Below are positions 7,843 through 17,388 of a stretch of 64,000 nt of DNA, piece after piece. A model generated the notes under the pieces. That model saw nothing but the letters and a program-made list of their open reading frames with translations, did no database searches and was not told the origin of the DNA. Position 1 is the stretch's first letter. The number at the start of each line of letters is the position of its first letter. This stretch comes from Mycolicibacterium septicum DSM 44393 (GTDB taxonomy: Bacteria > Actinomycetota > Actinomycetes > Mycobacteriales > Mycobacteriaceae). The translations under genes were made by a program, and so were the position numbers. The DNA is taken from positions 193,411-257,410 of the forward strand of contig NZ_HG322951.1 in the NCBI RefSeq assembly GCF_000455325.1, read 5' to 3'.

Positions 7843-8367
7843 ATGGGGCACATGGGCAACTATTCGACAGCGATCCTCGCGGGCGGCTGCTTCTGGGGCA
7901 TGCAGGATCTCATCCGCAAGCAGCCCGGCGTGGTCTCCACCCGGGTCGGCTACACGGGCGGCCGCAACGACCATCCGACGTACCGCAATCATCCGGGCCA
8001 CGCGGAGGCCGTCGAGATCGTCTACGACCCGACTCAGACCGATTTCCGGGCGCTATTGGAGTTCTTCTTCCAGATCCACGATCCGTCCACCAAGGACCGG
8101 CAGGGCAACGACGTCGGCAGCAGCTACCGGTCGGCGATCTTCTACCTCGATGACGAGCAGAAGCGCGTCGCGCTGGACACCATCGCCGATGTGGACGCGT
8201 CGGGACTGTGGCCGGGCAAGGTGGTCACCGAGGTGACCCCGGCGAGTGACTTCTGGGACGCCGAACCCGAGCACCAGGACTACCTGGTGCATTACCCGAA
8301 CGGCTACACCTGCCACTTCCCGCGCGCGGGATGGAAGCTGCCCAAGCGGCAGACCGCGAGCCAGTAG
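7843..8367 (+). CDS. msrA: Peptide methionine (S)-S-oxide reductase
   Basis: 174 residues. The catalytic GGCFWG motif has the reactive Cys at residue 16, followed by the family signature TRVGYTGG and THE-type helix [12 protein letters not shown]. It reduces methionine-S-sulfoxide in proteins using thioredoxin-type donors. The C-terminus [17 protein letters not shown] matches the mycobacterial enzyme (Rv0137c). A GGAG site precedes ATG 7843; an alternative ATG is at 7852. It converges with cyp138, with stops 6 bases apart. Confidence 0.95.
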   Translation: MGHMGNYSTAILAGGCFWGMQDLIRKQPGVVSTRVGYTGGRNDHPTYRNHPGHAEAVEIVYDPTQTDFRALLEFFFQIHDPSTKDRQGNDVGSSYRSAIFYLDDEQKRVALDTIADVDASGLWPGKVVTEVTPASDFWDAEPEHQDYLVHYPNGYTCHFPRAGWKLPKRQTASQ

Positions 8368-8373
8368 AGCGGG

Positions 8374-9735
8374 TCAGGCCCCCAGCGGCGTGGCGCGGCG
8401 ACGTACGACGATGCGCCCGCCCGCCGCGGGGGTGTAGGCCACGCCGCGGGAGTGCACCTTCTCTCCCGGTGCGGTGGTGGTCTCGATGACGAAGTGGCGC
8501 AGCACCGTTCGCAGGACCACATCCATCTCTACGTTGGCGAACACCGCCCCGACGCAGCGCCGGGTGCCGCCGCCGTACGGGAGCCAGCCCAGCCCGGGCC
8601 GGCTGCCGACGAATCGCTGCGGGTCGAACCGGTCCGGATCGGCGAACTCCTTTTCGGCTTCCTGGATCTGGGAGATGGCCACGATGATCGAGTGCCCACG
8701 CGGAATCTCCCACTCGCCCAGCCGGATCGACGGTGCGTAGACGTGACGGCCGGCGAAGTCGATGACGGTGCGGTTGCGCTGCACCTCCAGGATGGTGGCC
8801 TGACGGTATTCGTTGCCGTCGGTGGCGGCCTCGGCCACCAGTCCGGACAGCACCTGCGGGTGACGGCTGATCCGCTCGAAGGCCCAGCCCAGGGTCGATG
8901 CCGTGGTCTCGTGCCCGGCCGCCAGCAGGGTCAGCAGCTCGTCGCCGATGTCCTTGCGGGACATGGCCGATCCGTCCTCGTACGTGCTGCGCAACAGCAG
9001 CGCCAGGATGTCGTCGCGCTTGTCGAAGTCGGGGTCGGCTTCGACACGGTCGATCAGCCGGTCGATGACGGCGTCGTAGCGACGGCGGTACGAGGCGAGC
9101 CGGCCCCACGGGCTGAACCGGCCGAACGTCCGGGTCGGGGTCGGCACCACCACGAGCCTGGAACCCAGGGTGACCCAGGGCGGGATGATGCGGCGCAGCT
9201 CGTCGAGCTGTTCACCGTCGGCGCCGAACACCGCACGCAGGATCGCGTTGAGGGTGATCCGCATCATCGGCTCGAGCGTCTCGAACTCCTGCCCCTGTGG
9301 CCAGTTCGCCGTTTCCCGCAGGGTCTCCTCTTCGAAGATCTGCTCGTAGTTCTTGATGCTCTTGCCGTGGAACGGCGGGGTGAGCAGCTTGCGACGGCGA
9401 CGGTGATCGGTGCCGTCGAGGGCGAACACCGATCCGGATCCCAGGATGCGGCTCAGGTTGGGCTGGATATTGCCGACGTCTTCGGTGTTGGCCGTGAAGA
9501 GCTGCTTGGCCAGCTGGGCGTCGGCGATCATCACGGTGGGGCCGAAGATCGGGAGCTTGAGGCTGAACACGTCGCCCTGACGGCGCGCGATCTGCTTGAC
9601 CACCCAGCGCCTGGCGACGGCGAAGCCGATGGCCTGCAGCGGCTTCGGAACCCGCGCGGGCGGCGGTATCCGGCCCGGTGCTGTGCTCTCAATGGGGTTC
9701 TCGGTGGTCTTCTCAGCAGCTGCAAGCTCGGTCAT
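8374..9735 (-). CDS. cyp138: Cytochrome P450, CYP138-type
   Basis: 453 residues from ATG 9735, with GGGAGA upstream. The I-helix oxygen-binding motif AGHETT is near residue 270, the ExxR helix is EVQR, and the haem loop PYGGGTRRCVG has the Cys ligand near 393, with Tyr in place of the usual first Phe. The gene order TetR-P450-MsrA matches Rv0135c-Rv0137c, and this supports the CYP138 name. The native substrate is unknown. It is divergent from its likely TetR repressor across two GTAC-rich inverted repeats. Confidence 0.85.
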   Translation of the reverse strand: MTELAAAEKTTENPIESTAPGRIPPPARVPKPLQAIGFAVARRWVVKQIARRQGDVFSLKLPIFGPTVMIADAQLAKQLFTANTEDVGNIQPNLSRILGSGSVFALDGTDHRRRRKLLTPPFHGKSIKNYEQIFEEETLRETANWPQGQEFETLEPMMRITLNAILRAVFGADGEQLDELRRIIPPWVTLGSRLVVVPTPTRTFGRFSPWGRLASYRRRYDAVIDRLIDRVEADPDFDKRDDILALLLRSTYEDGSAMSRKDIGDELLTLLAAGHETTASTLGWAFERISRHPQVLSGLVAEAATDGNEYRQATILEVQRNRTVIDFAGRHVYAPSIRLGEWEIPRGHSIIVAISQIQEAEKEFADPDRFDPQRFVGSRPGLGWLPYGGGTRRCVGAVFANVEMDVVLRTVLRHFVIETTTAPGEKVHSRGVAYTPAAGGRIVVRRRATPLGA

Positions 9736-9753
9736 ACCATCTCCCGCCAGTCC

Positions 9754-9802
9754 TGGTACCGCCCAGTACCAATCGTTATGAGGTACGGTACTCCCAGGTA
9801 CC
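9754..9802. promoter_or_regulatory. Two operator-like inverted repeats between cyp138 and tetR
   Basis: Repeat 1 is TGGTAC-N6-GTACCA at 9754-9771. Repeat 2 is GGTAC-N6-GTACC at 9787-9802. Their centres are 32 bases apart, about three helical turns, so two dimers would sit on one face of the DNA. They fill the 92-base divergent promoter region. Confidence 0.7.
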
Positions 9803-9827
9803 AGGCAGCGCAAGGGGGTCAGCCACC

Positions 9828-10436
9828 ATGACCGCAGTCAGCCATGCCGAATCTCCGGCTGATACCTACCGGCTGCGGTTGCTCGACGGGCTCGCAGCGG
9901 CGATCAACGACAAGGGCTATCGCGAGACCACGGTGGCCGACATCGTCCGCCACGCCCGCACCTCCAAGCGCACGTTCTACGACCAGTTCGGCACCAAAGA
10001 GGACGGCTTCCTCGAACTCCTGCGCGCCAACAACGCCGCACTCGTCGACGGCATCTCAGCCGCCGTCGACCCCGAGGCCGCCTGGACGGATCAGATCGGG
10101 CAGGCGGTCGGCGCCTACGTCGACCACATCGCCGCCGCCCCGGCGATCACCCTGAGTTGGATCCGCGAACTTCCCGCGCTGGGCAGCAGGGCCCGCCCGC
10201 TACAGCGTGCGGCCCTGCGCGAACTCACCGATCTGCTGATCGAACTCAGCGGCAGCGCCGGCTTCGGGCGTGCCGGCCTGCCCCGGCTCACCGAGCCGAT
10301 GGCCATCATCCTGCTGGGCGGGCTACGCGAACTGACCGCGCTGATCGTCGAGGACGGTGGCGACATCCACGACATCTACGGACCCGCGGTTGCCGCGTCG
10401 ACGGCGATCCTGGGCCCCGCACCCGCCTCAAAATAA
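9828..10436 (+). CDS. TetR-family regulator (Rv0135c-type)
   Basis: 202 residues. The N-terminal helix-turn-helix (TTVADIVRHARTSKRTFYDQFGTKEDGF, residues about 34-61) is classic TetR, followed by an all-helical ligand domain. CAAGGGGG precedes ATG 9828. It is divergent from cyp138 and almost surely represses it and itself through the two inverted repeats between them. The inducer is unknown. Confidence 0.9.
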   Translation: MTAVSHAESPADTYRLRLLDGLAAAINDKGYRETTVADIVRHARTSKRTFYDQFGTKEDGFLELLRANNAALVDGISAAVDPEAAWTDQIGQAVGAYVDHIAAAPAITLSWIRELPALGSRARPLQRAALRELTDLLIELSGSAGFGRAGLPRLTEPMAIILLGGLRELTALIVEDGGDIHDIYGPAVAASTAILGPAPASK

Positions 10437-10449
10437 GAACTGCGTCGTA

Positions 10450-11106
10450 TCACTTTGGGGTGCTGGACAGCCGATCCAGAACAGCCAGGACAAGCACGTG
10501 GGCGGCGTCGATCAGCTGTGCGCGCGGGCGGCGGCGGTGATCCAGTAGCCACTGCGTCGCAATCGTGGTGATCGCCCCGATGAGGCCTTGCGCGATGATG
10601 TGCAATTGGGGCTTTGCGAGCGCACTGGCCTTGAAGGAACTGTCAGCCAAGACTTCGACGGAACTGGCAAACCGCTCGGTTTGGGCCGCGTAAGCGGCAT
10701 CGACGGTGGGACTGACCCCCAAAATCTCGAGCAGGGTGATCCGCGCTCTCCGCTGATCGGCGTCGATCGCACCGAAATAGCCTGTGAGAGCGGCGCGCAA
10801 CTGGGCGTCGACAGTGTCGTCCGCCTCGACCACGGCGCTCACCATCGCGCCGTGAATCTCGTCGGCGCAGCGCTCGTAGCAGGCGAGCAGTAGAGCCTCT
10901 CGGTCGGTGAAGGATTCGTAGAAGTACCGCTTGGACAATCCCGCTCGCGCGCAGATGTGGTCGACGGTGGCGGCGCCGTATCCCACGGTTCCGAACACGT
11001 CGACAGCCGCGTCGACGATTTGCACACGCCGCTGCTCGACCCGCTCGAGTGGCGCTACTCCCCGATAAGCCCGCGTCCCTGGCTGCACACTTCGATATTG
11101 ACACAT
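10450..11106 (-). CDS. TetR-family regulator
   Basis: 218 residues from ATG 11106; the longer frame to 11259 would run through the divergent gene and its operator. The DNA-binding segment is AATVDHICARAGLSKRYFYESFTDREALLLA at about residues 45-75. The C-terminal domain is helical (TIATQWLLDHRRRPRAQLI). It is divergent from the alcohol dehydrogenase at 11157 and the shared 50 bases contain a perfect palindrome, so it probably represses that gene. Convergent with the preceding TetR gene. Confidence 0.88.
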   Translation of the reverse strand: MCQYRSVQPGTRAYRGVAPLERVEQRRVQIVDAAVDVFGTVGYGAATVDHICARAGLSKRYFYESFTDREALLLACYERCADEIHGAMVSAVVEADDTVDAQLRAALTGYFGAIDADQRRARITLLEILGVSPTVDAAYAAQTERFASSVEVLADSSFKASALAKPQLHIIAQGLIGAITTIATQWLLDHRRRPRAQLIDAAHVLVLAVLDRLSSTPK

Positions 11107-11127
11107 CACGGTTCCTGATATGAAACT

Positions 11128-11143
11128 GGAACGAAGTCGTTCC
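11128..11143. promoter_or_regulatory. Operator-like palindrome, GGAACGA arms
   Basis: GGAACGA and TCGTTCC are separated by AG, a perfect 16-base site. It lies 21 bases upstream of the tetR start (11106) and 14 bases upstream of the dehydrogenase start (11157), placed to control both. Confidence 0.65.
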
Positions 11144-11156
11144 CGAAAGGTGGGTA

Positions 11157-12401
11157 ATGGTTGCCGAGAAGGTCGTGCTGAACACCCATCGGATCCGGCC
11201 GCGTAGTCGGGTTGGCCACTATGCGAGGTTGTTGACGCCTGACGCGTTGGCCGCCGCAAAGCTGCCGCTGGCCCGTGACCTGCCGATGCGGGTCGAGCGC
11301 ATCACTCGGCTGGCACGCGGGCCACGCAACCGCAACCACGAACGGATGCGGAGCCTGGTGGTGTCTGCCGGCGGGGAGTTTCGGTGGCGTGCGGTGCGGA
11401 GTCCCGTCCTCCCAGGCCCTCACGGCGCGCTGGTACGTCCGCTCGCCGTCGCCACATGTGACGTCGATCGAGCGATGATATTGGGCCGCACCATTTTTCC
11501 CCTACCCCTGCACCTCGGGCACGAATGCGCCGCCGAAGTCGTCGAGGTGGGCGAGCTGGTGAGTACCGTTAGGGTCGGCGATCGAGTCGTGGTTCCCTTC
11601 CAGATCAGCTGCGGGGCCTGCAGTTCATGCCGGTGCGGCCACACCGCGAGCTGCATGGCGGTACCGCCGACATCCATGTATGGGTTCGGAATTTCGGGCG
11701 GGTTATGGGGTGGCGCCCTCGCTGACCTGATGGCGGTGCCGTTCGCCGACGCCATGCTGGTGAGACTCCCCAGCGGTGTCGATGCGGCTGCCGCGGCAGG
11801 TGTTGCAGACAACATCAGCGACGCCTACCGGCAGGTGGCGCCCCACCTTCCCGGCCTGCTGGCCGCCGACCCCGACGCCGAGGTGTTGATCGTGGGCCGT
11901 TTGGAACGCAACCACCCGTTCACGTCGAGCGCTGTGCTCTTCACCGCATTGATCGCCCGAGCATTGGGAGCTCGGCGCATCGGCGTTGTGGACACGTGGC
12001 CTGTACTGCGTGAACGCGCCGAGGAGTTGGGCTTTCAAGCCTGGGACCCGCACCGGCCGCGGACATGGCCAACGGCAGCGCTGACTGTGGATGCCACCGG
12101 TACTCCCGGAGGACTACGCCACGTTCTGCGGCATACCGCTCCCGACGGCATCTGCACCTGTGTGTGGTCACTACACCGCAAGGCCAGCGTGCCGCTGGCG
12201 GCCTGCTACGTACGCAATGTCACGCTGCACGTAGGCCGCGCCCACGTGCGCTCCGTGATGCCCGACGTCCTCGGAATGATTGCCACCGGCGAACTTCAGC
12301 CCGAACTGGTGACGACAAACATCGCCTCGTTCGACGACGCCCCCGCCGCCCTGCGCGAACACTGCTACGGCGATGCTCTCAAGACCATCCTGACGGTTTG
12401 A
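11157..12401 (+). CDS. Zinc-dependent alcohol dehydrogenase (MDR family)
   Basis: Up to 414 residues. The GroES domain carries a catalytic zinc Cys in VATCDVDR and the GHE motif in HLGHECAAEVVEVG. Four closely spaced Cys (CGACSSCRCGHTASC) form the structural zinc lobe. The Rossmann part is unusual: LIVGRLERNHPFTSS stands where GxGxxG is expected, so cofactor binding may differ. The domain proper begins at MRSLVVSAGG (ATG 11346). I keep ATG 11157 because GAAAGGTGGG precedes it, leaving a 63-residue basic extension of doubtful reality. Confidence 0.75.
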   Translation: MVAEKVVLNTHRIRPRSRVGHYARLLTPDALAAAKLPLARDLPMRVERITRLARGPRNRNHERMRSLVVSAGGEFRWRAVRSPVLPGPHGALVRPLAVATCDVDRAMILGRTIFPLPLHLGHECAAEVVEVGELVSTVRVGDRVVVPFQISCGACSSCRCGHTASCMAVPPTSMYGFGISGGLWGGALADLMAVPFADAMLVRLPSGVDAAAAAGVADNISDAYRQVAPHLPGLLAADPDAEVLIVGRLERNHPFTSSAVLFTALIARALGARRIGVVDTWPVLRERAEELGFQAWDPHRPRTWPTAALTVDATGTPGGLRHVLRHTAPDGICTCVWSLHRKASVPLAACYVRNVTLHVGRAHVRSVMPDVLGMIATGELQPELVTTNIASFDDAPAALREHCYGDALKTILTV

Positions 12402-12411
12402 GCGGGTCACC

Positions 12412-12801
12412 GTGATCATCAAGATCCTCAGAATCCTCGGTGCCGTCACAGGAATCGCGCTGATTGCCTTGGGCGCGGGTCGCGTTCTTTTCCCCATCGA
12501 CACGATCCCCGGAGGAAACGAGGTCAATCCGAGTCTGGATACCGAAACCCGGGCGGGTGGGGCACTTTTGATCGCGTTCGGCTGTAGCTACGTCTGGGCG
12601 ACACGTCAGTGGCCGATTCCGTCGGCCCTGTTGCGCTTCCTCGCGGCGACCATGGCGCTTCTCGCGGTTGCACGAGTGATCTCGATGGTCGATACGGGTA
12701 TGCCGCACTGGATTTTCGTGGTGTCAACCGCCGTCGAGTTCACCGCGGCTGCGCTCACCTACTGGTATTCCACGATGCGCAGTGATCAGCCATCACCCGC
12801 T

Positions 12802-12825
<24 letters not shown>
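12412..12825 (+). CDS. DUF4345-like small membrane protein
   Basis: 137 residues with four hydrophobic segments: residues about 4-25, 47-63, 72-92 and 99-120. The first contains ILGAVTGIALIALGAGRVLFP, and NPSLDTETRAGGALLIAFG follows, matching the DUF4345 pattern. It starts at GTG 12412, 10 bases after the dehydrogenase stop, so it is probably co-transcribed. Its end overlaps the convergent tetR gene by 24 bases. The function of the family is unknown. Confidence 0.7.
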
Positions 12826-14097
<1,272 letters not shown>

Positions 14098-14161
14098 AGG
14101 TCGCCGGGGCTGGGATGTCGCGCGGCCATCTCACCCGTGCAACTCGGCGCCGAGTGCGCGA

Positions 14162-14719
14162 CTACAGGTAGCACAGCAGCGATTGCGCGGCTTTCGCGAT
14201 GAATTCATGCGACAGGAAAATGGCATCCGCCAGCGCTCCAACTATATAGATAGTCTGAAATGTTGTGGGCACCCAAGTTTCGCGAGACGTGAAGCTCTGA
14301 TACTTCCTCGGGTTTTTGCCCTCATCCAGCGCTTTCCACTCCGCGAAATACACAGAGGCTGGCAATAGCTTTTCGATTCGATTAATCACGACAAATTTTC
14401 CGGTATTAAGTTGTCCAGCGGATCTGATCAGGCTCCGCCACGCAATGGCCAGCACTATGCCCGTCATCGCTAACACAAGCAGGCCCCAATTCCTCAGAGT
14501 CTGGGAAGCTCCATTGCCTAGCAACAAGCCCGCGGCAGTTAATATCGCCCCGTGGGCGGTAAGAAAAAATGTGTTAACGCCCTGCCTTCTCGCAACGAGT
14601 GATTCAGAACTTGATACCATCAATTTGTAAAGTTCAACGGTGCGCTCAATGTCTTCTTTCGAGGTTGGAACCCCGTTCGGAAAAAGTGTCGCGTCTATGG
14701 GATCTGGTTCATCGGTCAT
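14162..14719 (-). CDS. RipA/SLATT-like membrane protein of the TIR cassette
   Basis: 185 residues. An N-terminal helix (EDIERTVELYKLMVSSSESLVARRQGVNTFF) leads into hydrophobic segments at about residues 48-68 and 77-98, with a possible third at 153-170. A helix followed by a two-TM hairpin recalls the RipA-type octameric and SLATT-type membrane proteins, which often sit beside nucleotide-signalling or TIR genes. The start ATG 14719 overlaps the upstream stop as ATGA. Base composition is clearly less GC-rich than in neighbouring genes, suggesting horizontal gain. It is a candidate membrane effector; this is inference. Confidence 0.65.
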   Translation of the reverse strand: MTDEPDPIDATLFPNGVPTSKEDIERTVELYKLMVSSSESLVARRQGVNTFFLTAHGAILTAAGLLLGNGASQTLRNWGLLVLAMTGIVLAIAWRSLIRSAGQLNTGKFVVINRIEKLLPASVYFAEWKALDEGKNPRKYQSFTSRETWVPTTFQTIYIVGALADAIFLSHEFIAKAAQSLLCYL

Positions 14720-15015
14720 TTGTGCGTCTCTTCGTCTGCAACGACCGACTTAATCGCTACCACATACGGCTCATCATCAGCGGCAGTGCTGGCATCGAGA
14801 TCGCCAAAAGGAATTAATGATGCATGCGTCGGGTCTATTTCGGACATCCAAGCGACCCAGGCGTTGTGTACATCCTCCGTCGTTACTTGCAGCCCCTTGG
14901 CCAGCAGCAGCACAGCATAGATACGAAACAGAAGGTCGGTGTCACGTTCATTTGGGATTTCCGACCGGGGAACTCGATCTCGTATGCGCTTACCGACCAC
15001 ATCGAGGTAGTTCAT
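14716..15015 (-). CDS. Small unknown protein of the TIR cassette (DUF7701-like)
   Basis: 99 residues from ATG 15015, whose A of ATGA is shared with the TIR stop; an earlier ATG at 15033 lies inside the TIR gene. The sequence is acidic and soluble: MNYLDVVGKRIRDRVP, RDTDLLFRIYAVLLLAKG, VTTEDVHNAWVAWMSE and DEPYVVAIKSV. I recall a similar actinobacterial family, DUF7701, but cannot verify it. The middle position and ATGA overlaps at both ends imply tight stoichiometry with its partners. An adaptor or sensor role is only a guess. Confidence 0.65.
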   Translation of the reverse strand: MNYLDVVGKRIRDRVPRSEIPNERDTDLLFRIYAVLLLAKGLQVTTEDVHNAWVAWMSEIDPTHASLIPFGDLDASTAADDEPYVVAIKSVVADEETHK

Positions 15016-15392
15016 GTCCACGTAGCCAGCCACTTAACGATCTGATCAAAATTCCAACGGATGACATTCTGAGCACTAAGCCCCTGCGGTATGACGTGCG
15101 TCTTGTCGGCATTGATCTGAACGCCAAATATGTAATGCCCTTGCCGGATAGTTTCCTGGATCTCCCACAGCACTGCTTCGGACGCATACGTCGTAGGGCC
15201 AACTAATACAATTGTGCCCTTCGTCCGAGCGATTCTCTCTTTGCATTGCGTTTTCCATGAGCTATCCCAGGGATTCTGCACCGAGTAATCGACAAACTCA
15301 ATGTCATTTCGTCGATCCTTCGCGTGCTGTACGAGAAAATCTCGCGCCCAGCGATCTTCCATTTCGAAACTAATGAACGCACGCGGTGCCAC
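15012..15392 (-). CDS. ThsB-like TIR domain protein (MTH538/DUF1863 type)
   Basis: 126 residues, essentially one domain. Beta-A is RAFISFEMEDRWARDF (residues 4-19), DYSVQ (35-39) follows, then KERIARTKGTIVLVGPTTY (51-69) and EAVLWEIQETI (72-82) with W76-E77 at the position of the conserved TIR Trp-Glu. This layout matches the TIR-like fold of Thoeris ThsB proteins, which make NAD-derived signals in phage defence (established for that family). GTG 15392 is preceded by GGGGAGG. It is the first gene of a three-gene coupled cassette of unusually low GC. Enzymatic activity is inferred from fold only. Confidence 0.78.
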   Translation of the reverse strand: MAPRAFISFEMEDRWARDFLVQHAKDRRNDIEFVDYSVQNPWDSSWKTQCKERIARTKGTIVLVGPTTYASEAVLWEIQETIRQGHYIFGVQINADKTHVIPQGLSAQNVIRWNFDQIVKWLATWT

Positions 15393-15558
15393 GGTAGCCT
15401 CCCCATTTTACTTAGCCTCGACCGTCACGATAGCGGTCCGAGTGACTCATACCGATCACGCGCGCCGCAGATCTTTGCCATAGGTCACTCAAGCCCTGTA
15501 AGGGAGGGAAGCCCACCAAGTCATCACCTCCGACTCCGCGTGCCTGCTGACTCCAGAG
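15393..15558. other. Upstream region of the TIR cassette, no gene seen
   Basis: 166 bases between the TIR start and the stop of the six-hairpin protein. It must hold the cassette promoter (minus strand) and the end of the glycan operon. I see no strong terminator hairpin, tRNA, integrase site or direct repeat that would mark an insertion boundary. Confidence 0.5.
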
Positions 15559-16641
15559 CTAGCGCTCGCCGGCTTTCCTGCCCGCCACACACTCGCAGTC
15601 GTACTCGCCCTCCAGGCCGCGCGGCAATCCTTCGCCGCGGAAGATGCCGCTGGCCGCGGTGGTCTGCGACAGCGCGTCGGCGGCCAGGACCATGGCGGCG
15701 CCGGTCCAGGTGGTGCGCTCCTCGGGCCAGCGCTTGCCGTCGGCGAAAACCAGTCCGGTCCAATAGGATCCGTCGTCCTCGCGCAGGTGCTGCATGGCAG
15801 CGAACTGCTCGTGGGCCCGTCGGGTGTCACCGATCGCATCCAGGGCCATCACCAGCTCGCAGGTCTCCGCGCCGGTGACCCAGGGCCTGTGGTCGACGCA
15901 CCGGATGCCGAGTCCGGGCACCACGAAGTCGTTCCACCGGTCGTCGATCCGCACTCGGGCCGCCGCCCCGCGCAGGGCGCCGCCTAGCACCGGGTAGTAC
16001 CACTCCATCGCATGGGTGTCCTTGGCGGAGAACGCCTCTGGATGAGCGGCGATGGCGTGACCGAGACGGCCGACGGCGACTTCCCATTCCGGCTGGGGAT
16101 CGTCGAGGTAATCGGCGAGCGCCAGCCCGCACCTGATGCTGTGGTACACGCTGGCGCAGCCGGTCAGCAGCGCCTCCTCAACCGGTCCGGACGGGCTTGC
16201 CGCCCAGTAGATCTCGCCGCCGGAGGCCTGCAGGCCCAGCACGAAGTCGAGCGCCCGGGTCACCACCGGCCACATCAGCTCGGCGAAGGCCCGATCCCCG
16301 GTGATCAGCACGTGGTGCCAGACCCCGGTGGCCACGTAGGCACAGAAGTTGCTGTCACTGTTGGCATCTTCGATGACGCCGTTGCGCAGCTGGATCGGAA
16401 GGGAGCCGTCGGCGCGCTGCACCGAGCGGCACCAGTCGAACGCCGCGCGGGCCGGTTCGATCAACCCCGCCACGGTCAGCGCCATGGCGTTCTCCACGTG
16501 ATCCCACGGGTCGGTGTGACCACCGTCGAACCACGGCAGGGCTCCCGACGATTCCTGGGTGGCGGCAATCGAACGCGCCGTCTGCAGGCAGTCGTCTGGC
16601 GTCAAAACTCCGGGCACGCCGGGGATCTCGGGAACTAGCAC
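15559..16641 (-). CDS. Six-hairpin glycosidase-like protein (often annotated prenyltransferase)
   Basis: 360 residues built of repeated helical pairs typical of alpha/alpha-toroid enzymes: WDHVENAMALTVAGL, FDWCRSVQRADGSLP, NFCAYVATGVWHHVL, and DDGSYWTGLVF near the end. The repeated DGS-x-P/Y-W turns resemble both prenyltransferase beta repeats and six-hairpin glycosidases. It is the last gene of an operon behind a glycosyltransferase and a methyltransferase (10-base gap), so a glycan substrate is more plausible than a prenyl one. No signal peptide. The C-terminal CECVAG has two Cys. Confidence 0.65.
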   Translation of the reverse strand: MLVPEIPGVPGVLTPDDCLQTARSIAATQESSGALPWFDGGHTDPWDHVENAMALTVAGLIEPARAAFDWCRSVQRADGSLPIQLRNGVIEDANSDSNFCAYVATGVWHHVLITGDRAFAELMWPVVTRALDFVLGLQASGGEIYWAASPSGPVEEALLTGCASVYHSIRCGLALADYLDDPQPEWEVAVGRLGHAIAAHPEAFSAKDTHAMEWYYPVLGGALRGAAARVRIDDRWNDFVVPGLGIRCVDHRPWVTGAETCELVMALDAIGDTRRAHEQFAAMQHLREDDGSYWTGLVFADGKRWPEERTTWTGAAMVLAADALSQTTAASGIFRGEGLPRGLEGEYDCECVAGRKAGER

Positions 16642-16650
16642 TGCTGGTGC

Positions 16651-17388
16651 CTACCCGTCGGATTCCGGTGCGCGGAACGCGGGCTTGCGGAAGTAGAGCG
16701 CCACGCTCTTGCCGATCACCGGGTTCAGCAGCGACTCGGCCGTGCGGGTGAGCCACGGCCGGCCCATCATGTCCCACACCAGCAGCTGGTGGTAGGCCTT
16801 GACCGCGGGGTGGTCGTTCTTCTCGGTGCCGACAAGGCATTTGAGCCACCAGTACGGCGAGTGCAGCGCGTGCTCGTGGTGGGTATGCGTGAGCCTGAGC
16901 CCGTGCGCCAGAACCTTGTCACGCAGTTCGTCGGCCTTGTAGATGCGGATGTGGCCGCCCTCGTTGGCGTGGTACTCGTCCGACAACAGCCAACAGAGCT
17001 TCTCCGGAAGCCAGCGGGGAACCGTGATGGCCAGCGAGCCGCCGGGTTTGAGAACACGCACCAGCTCGGAAATGGCCCGGTCGTCCTCGGGGACGTGCTC
17101 CAGGATCTCCGAGGCGATGACGCAGTCGAAGCTGGCGTCGGGATACGGGAGGTCGAGCGCGTCACCTTTGACGGCCTCGCCCTTCGCCGACAGCGGGACC
17201 TCGCCCTCTTCCCGCATGGCCTGCAGCATCGTGTCGACGTCGTTGAGGTCGGATGCACTCTGGTCGAACCCGATGACGTTCGCTCCACGCCGGTAGGCCT
17301 CGAAGGTGTGCCGGCCCGCGCCGCAGCCGACGTCGATCACCGTGGTGCCCGGTCCGACACCGAGACGATCGAAATCGACGGTCAGCAT
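16651..17388 (-). CDS. Class I SAM-dependent methyltransferase of the glycan operon
   Basis: 245 residues from ATG 17388, which overlaps the glycosyltransferase stop by 7 bases. The SAM motif VIDVGCGAGRHTFEAYRRG is at about residues 18-36, FDQSASDLND binds the ribose side, and DCVIASEILEHVPEDD and LKPGGSLAITVPRW are motifs of the Methyltransf_11 class. The C-terminus (HHEHALHSPYWWLKCLVG) is shared with several mycobacterial sugar or lipid methyltransferases. It probably methylates the product of the neighbouring glycosyltransferase. Confidence 0.82.
   Translation of the reverse strand: MLTVDFDRLGVGPGTTVIDVGCGAGRHTFEAYRRGANVIGFDQSASDLNDVDTMLQAMREEGEVPLSAKGEAVKGDALDLPYPDASFDCVIASEILEHVPEDDRAISELVRVLKPGGSLAITVPRWLPEKLCWLLSDEYHANEGGHIRIYKADELRDKVLAHGLRLTHTHHEHALHSPYWWLKCLVGTEKNDHPAVKAYHQLLVWDMMGRPWLTRTAESLLNPVIGKSVALYFRKPAFRAPESDG

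Noticed and set aside
14098..15558. Integrative element boundaries around the TIR cassette
   Set aside because: No tRNA, integrase, transposase or flanking direct repeat could be found; low GC alone supports transfer but not a defined element.
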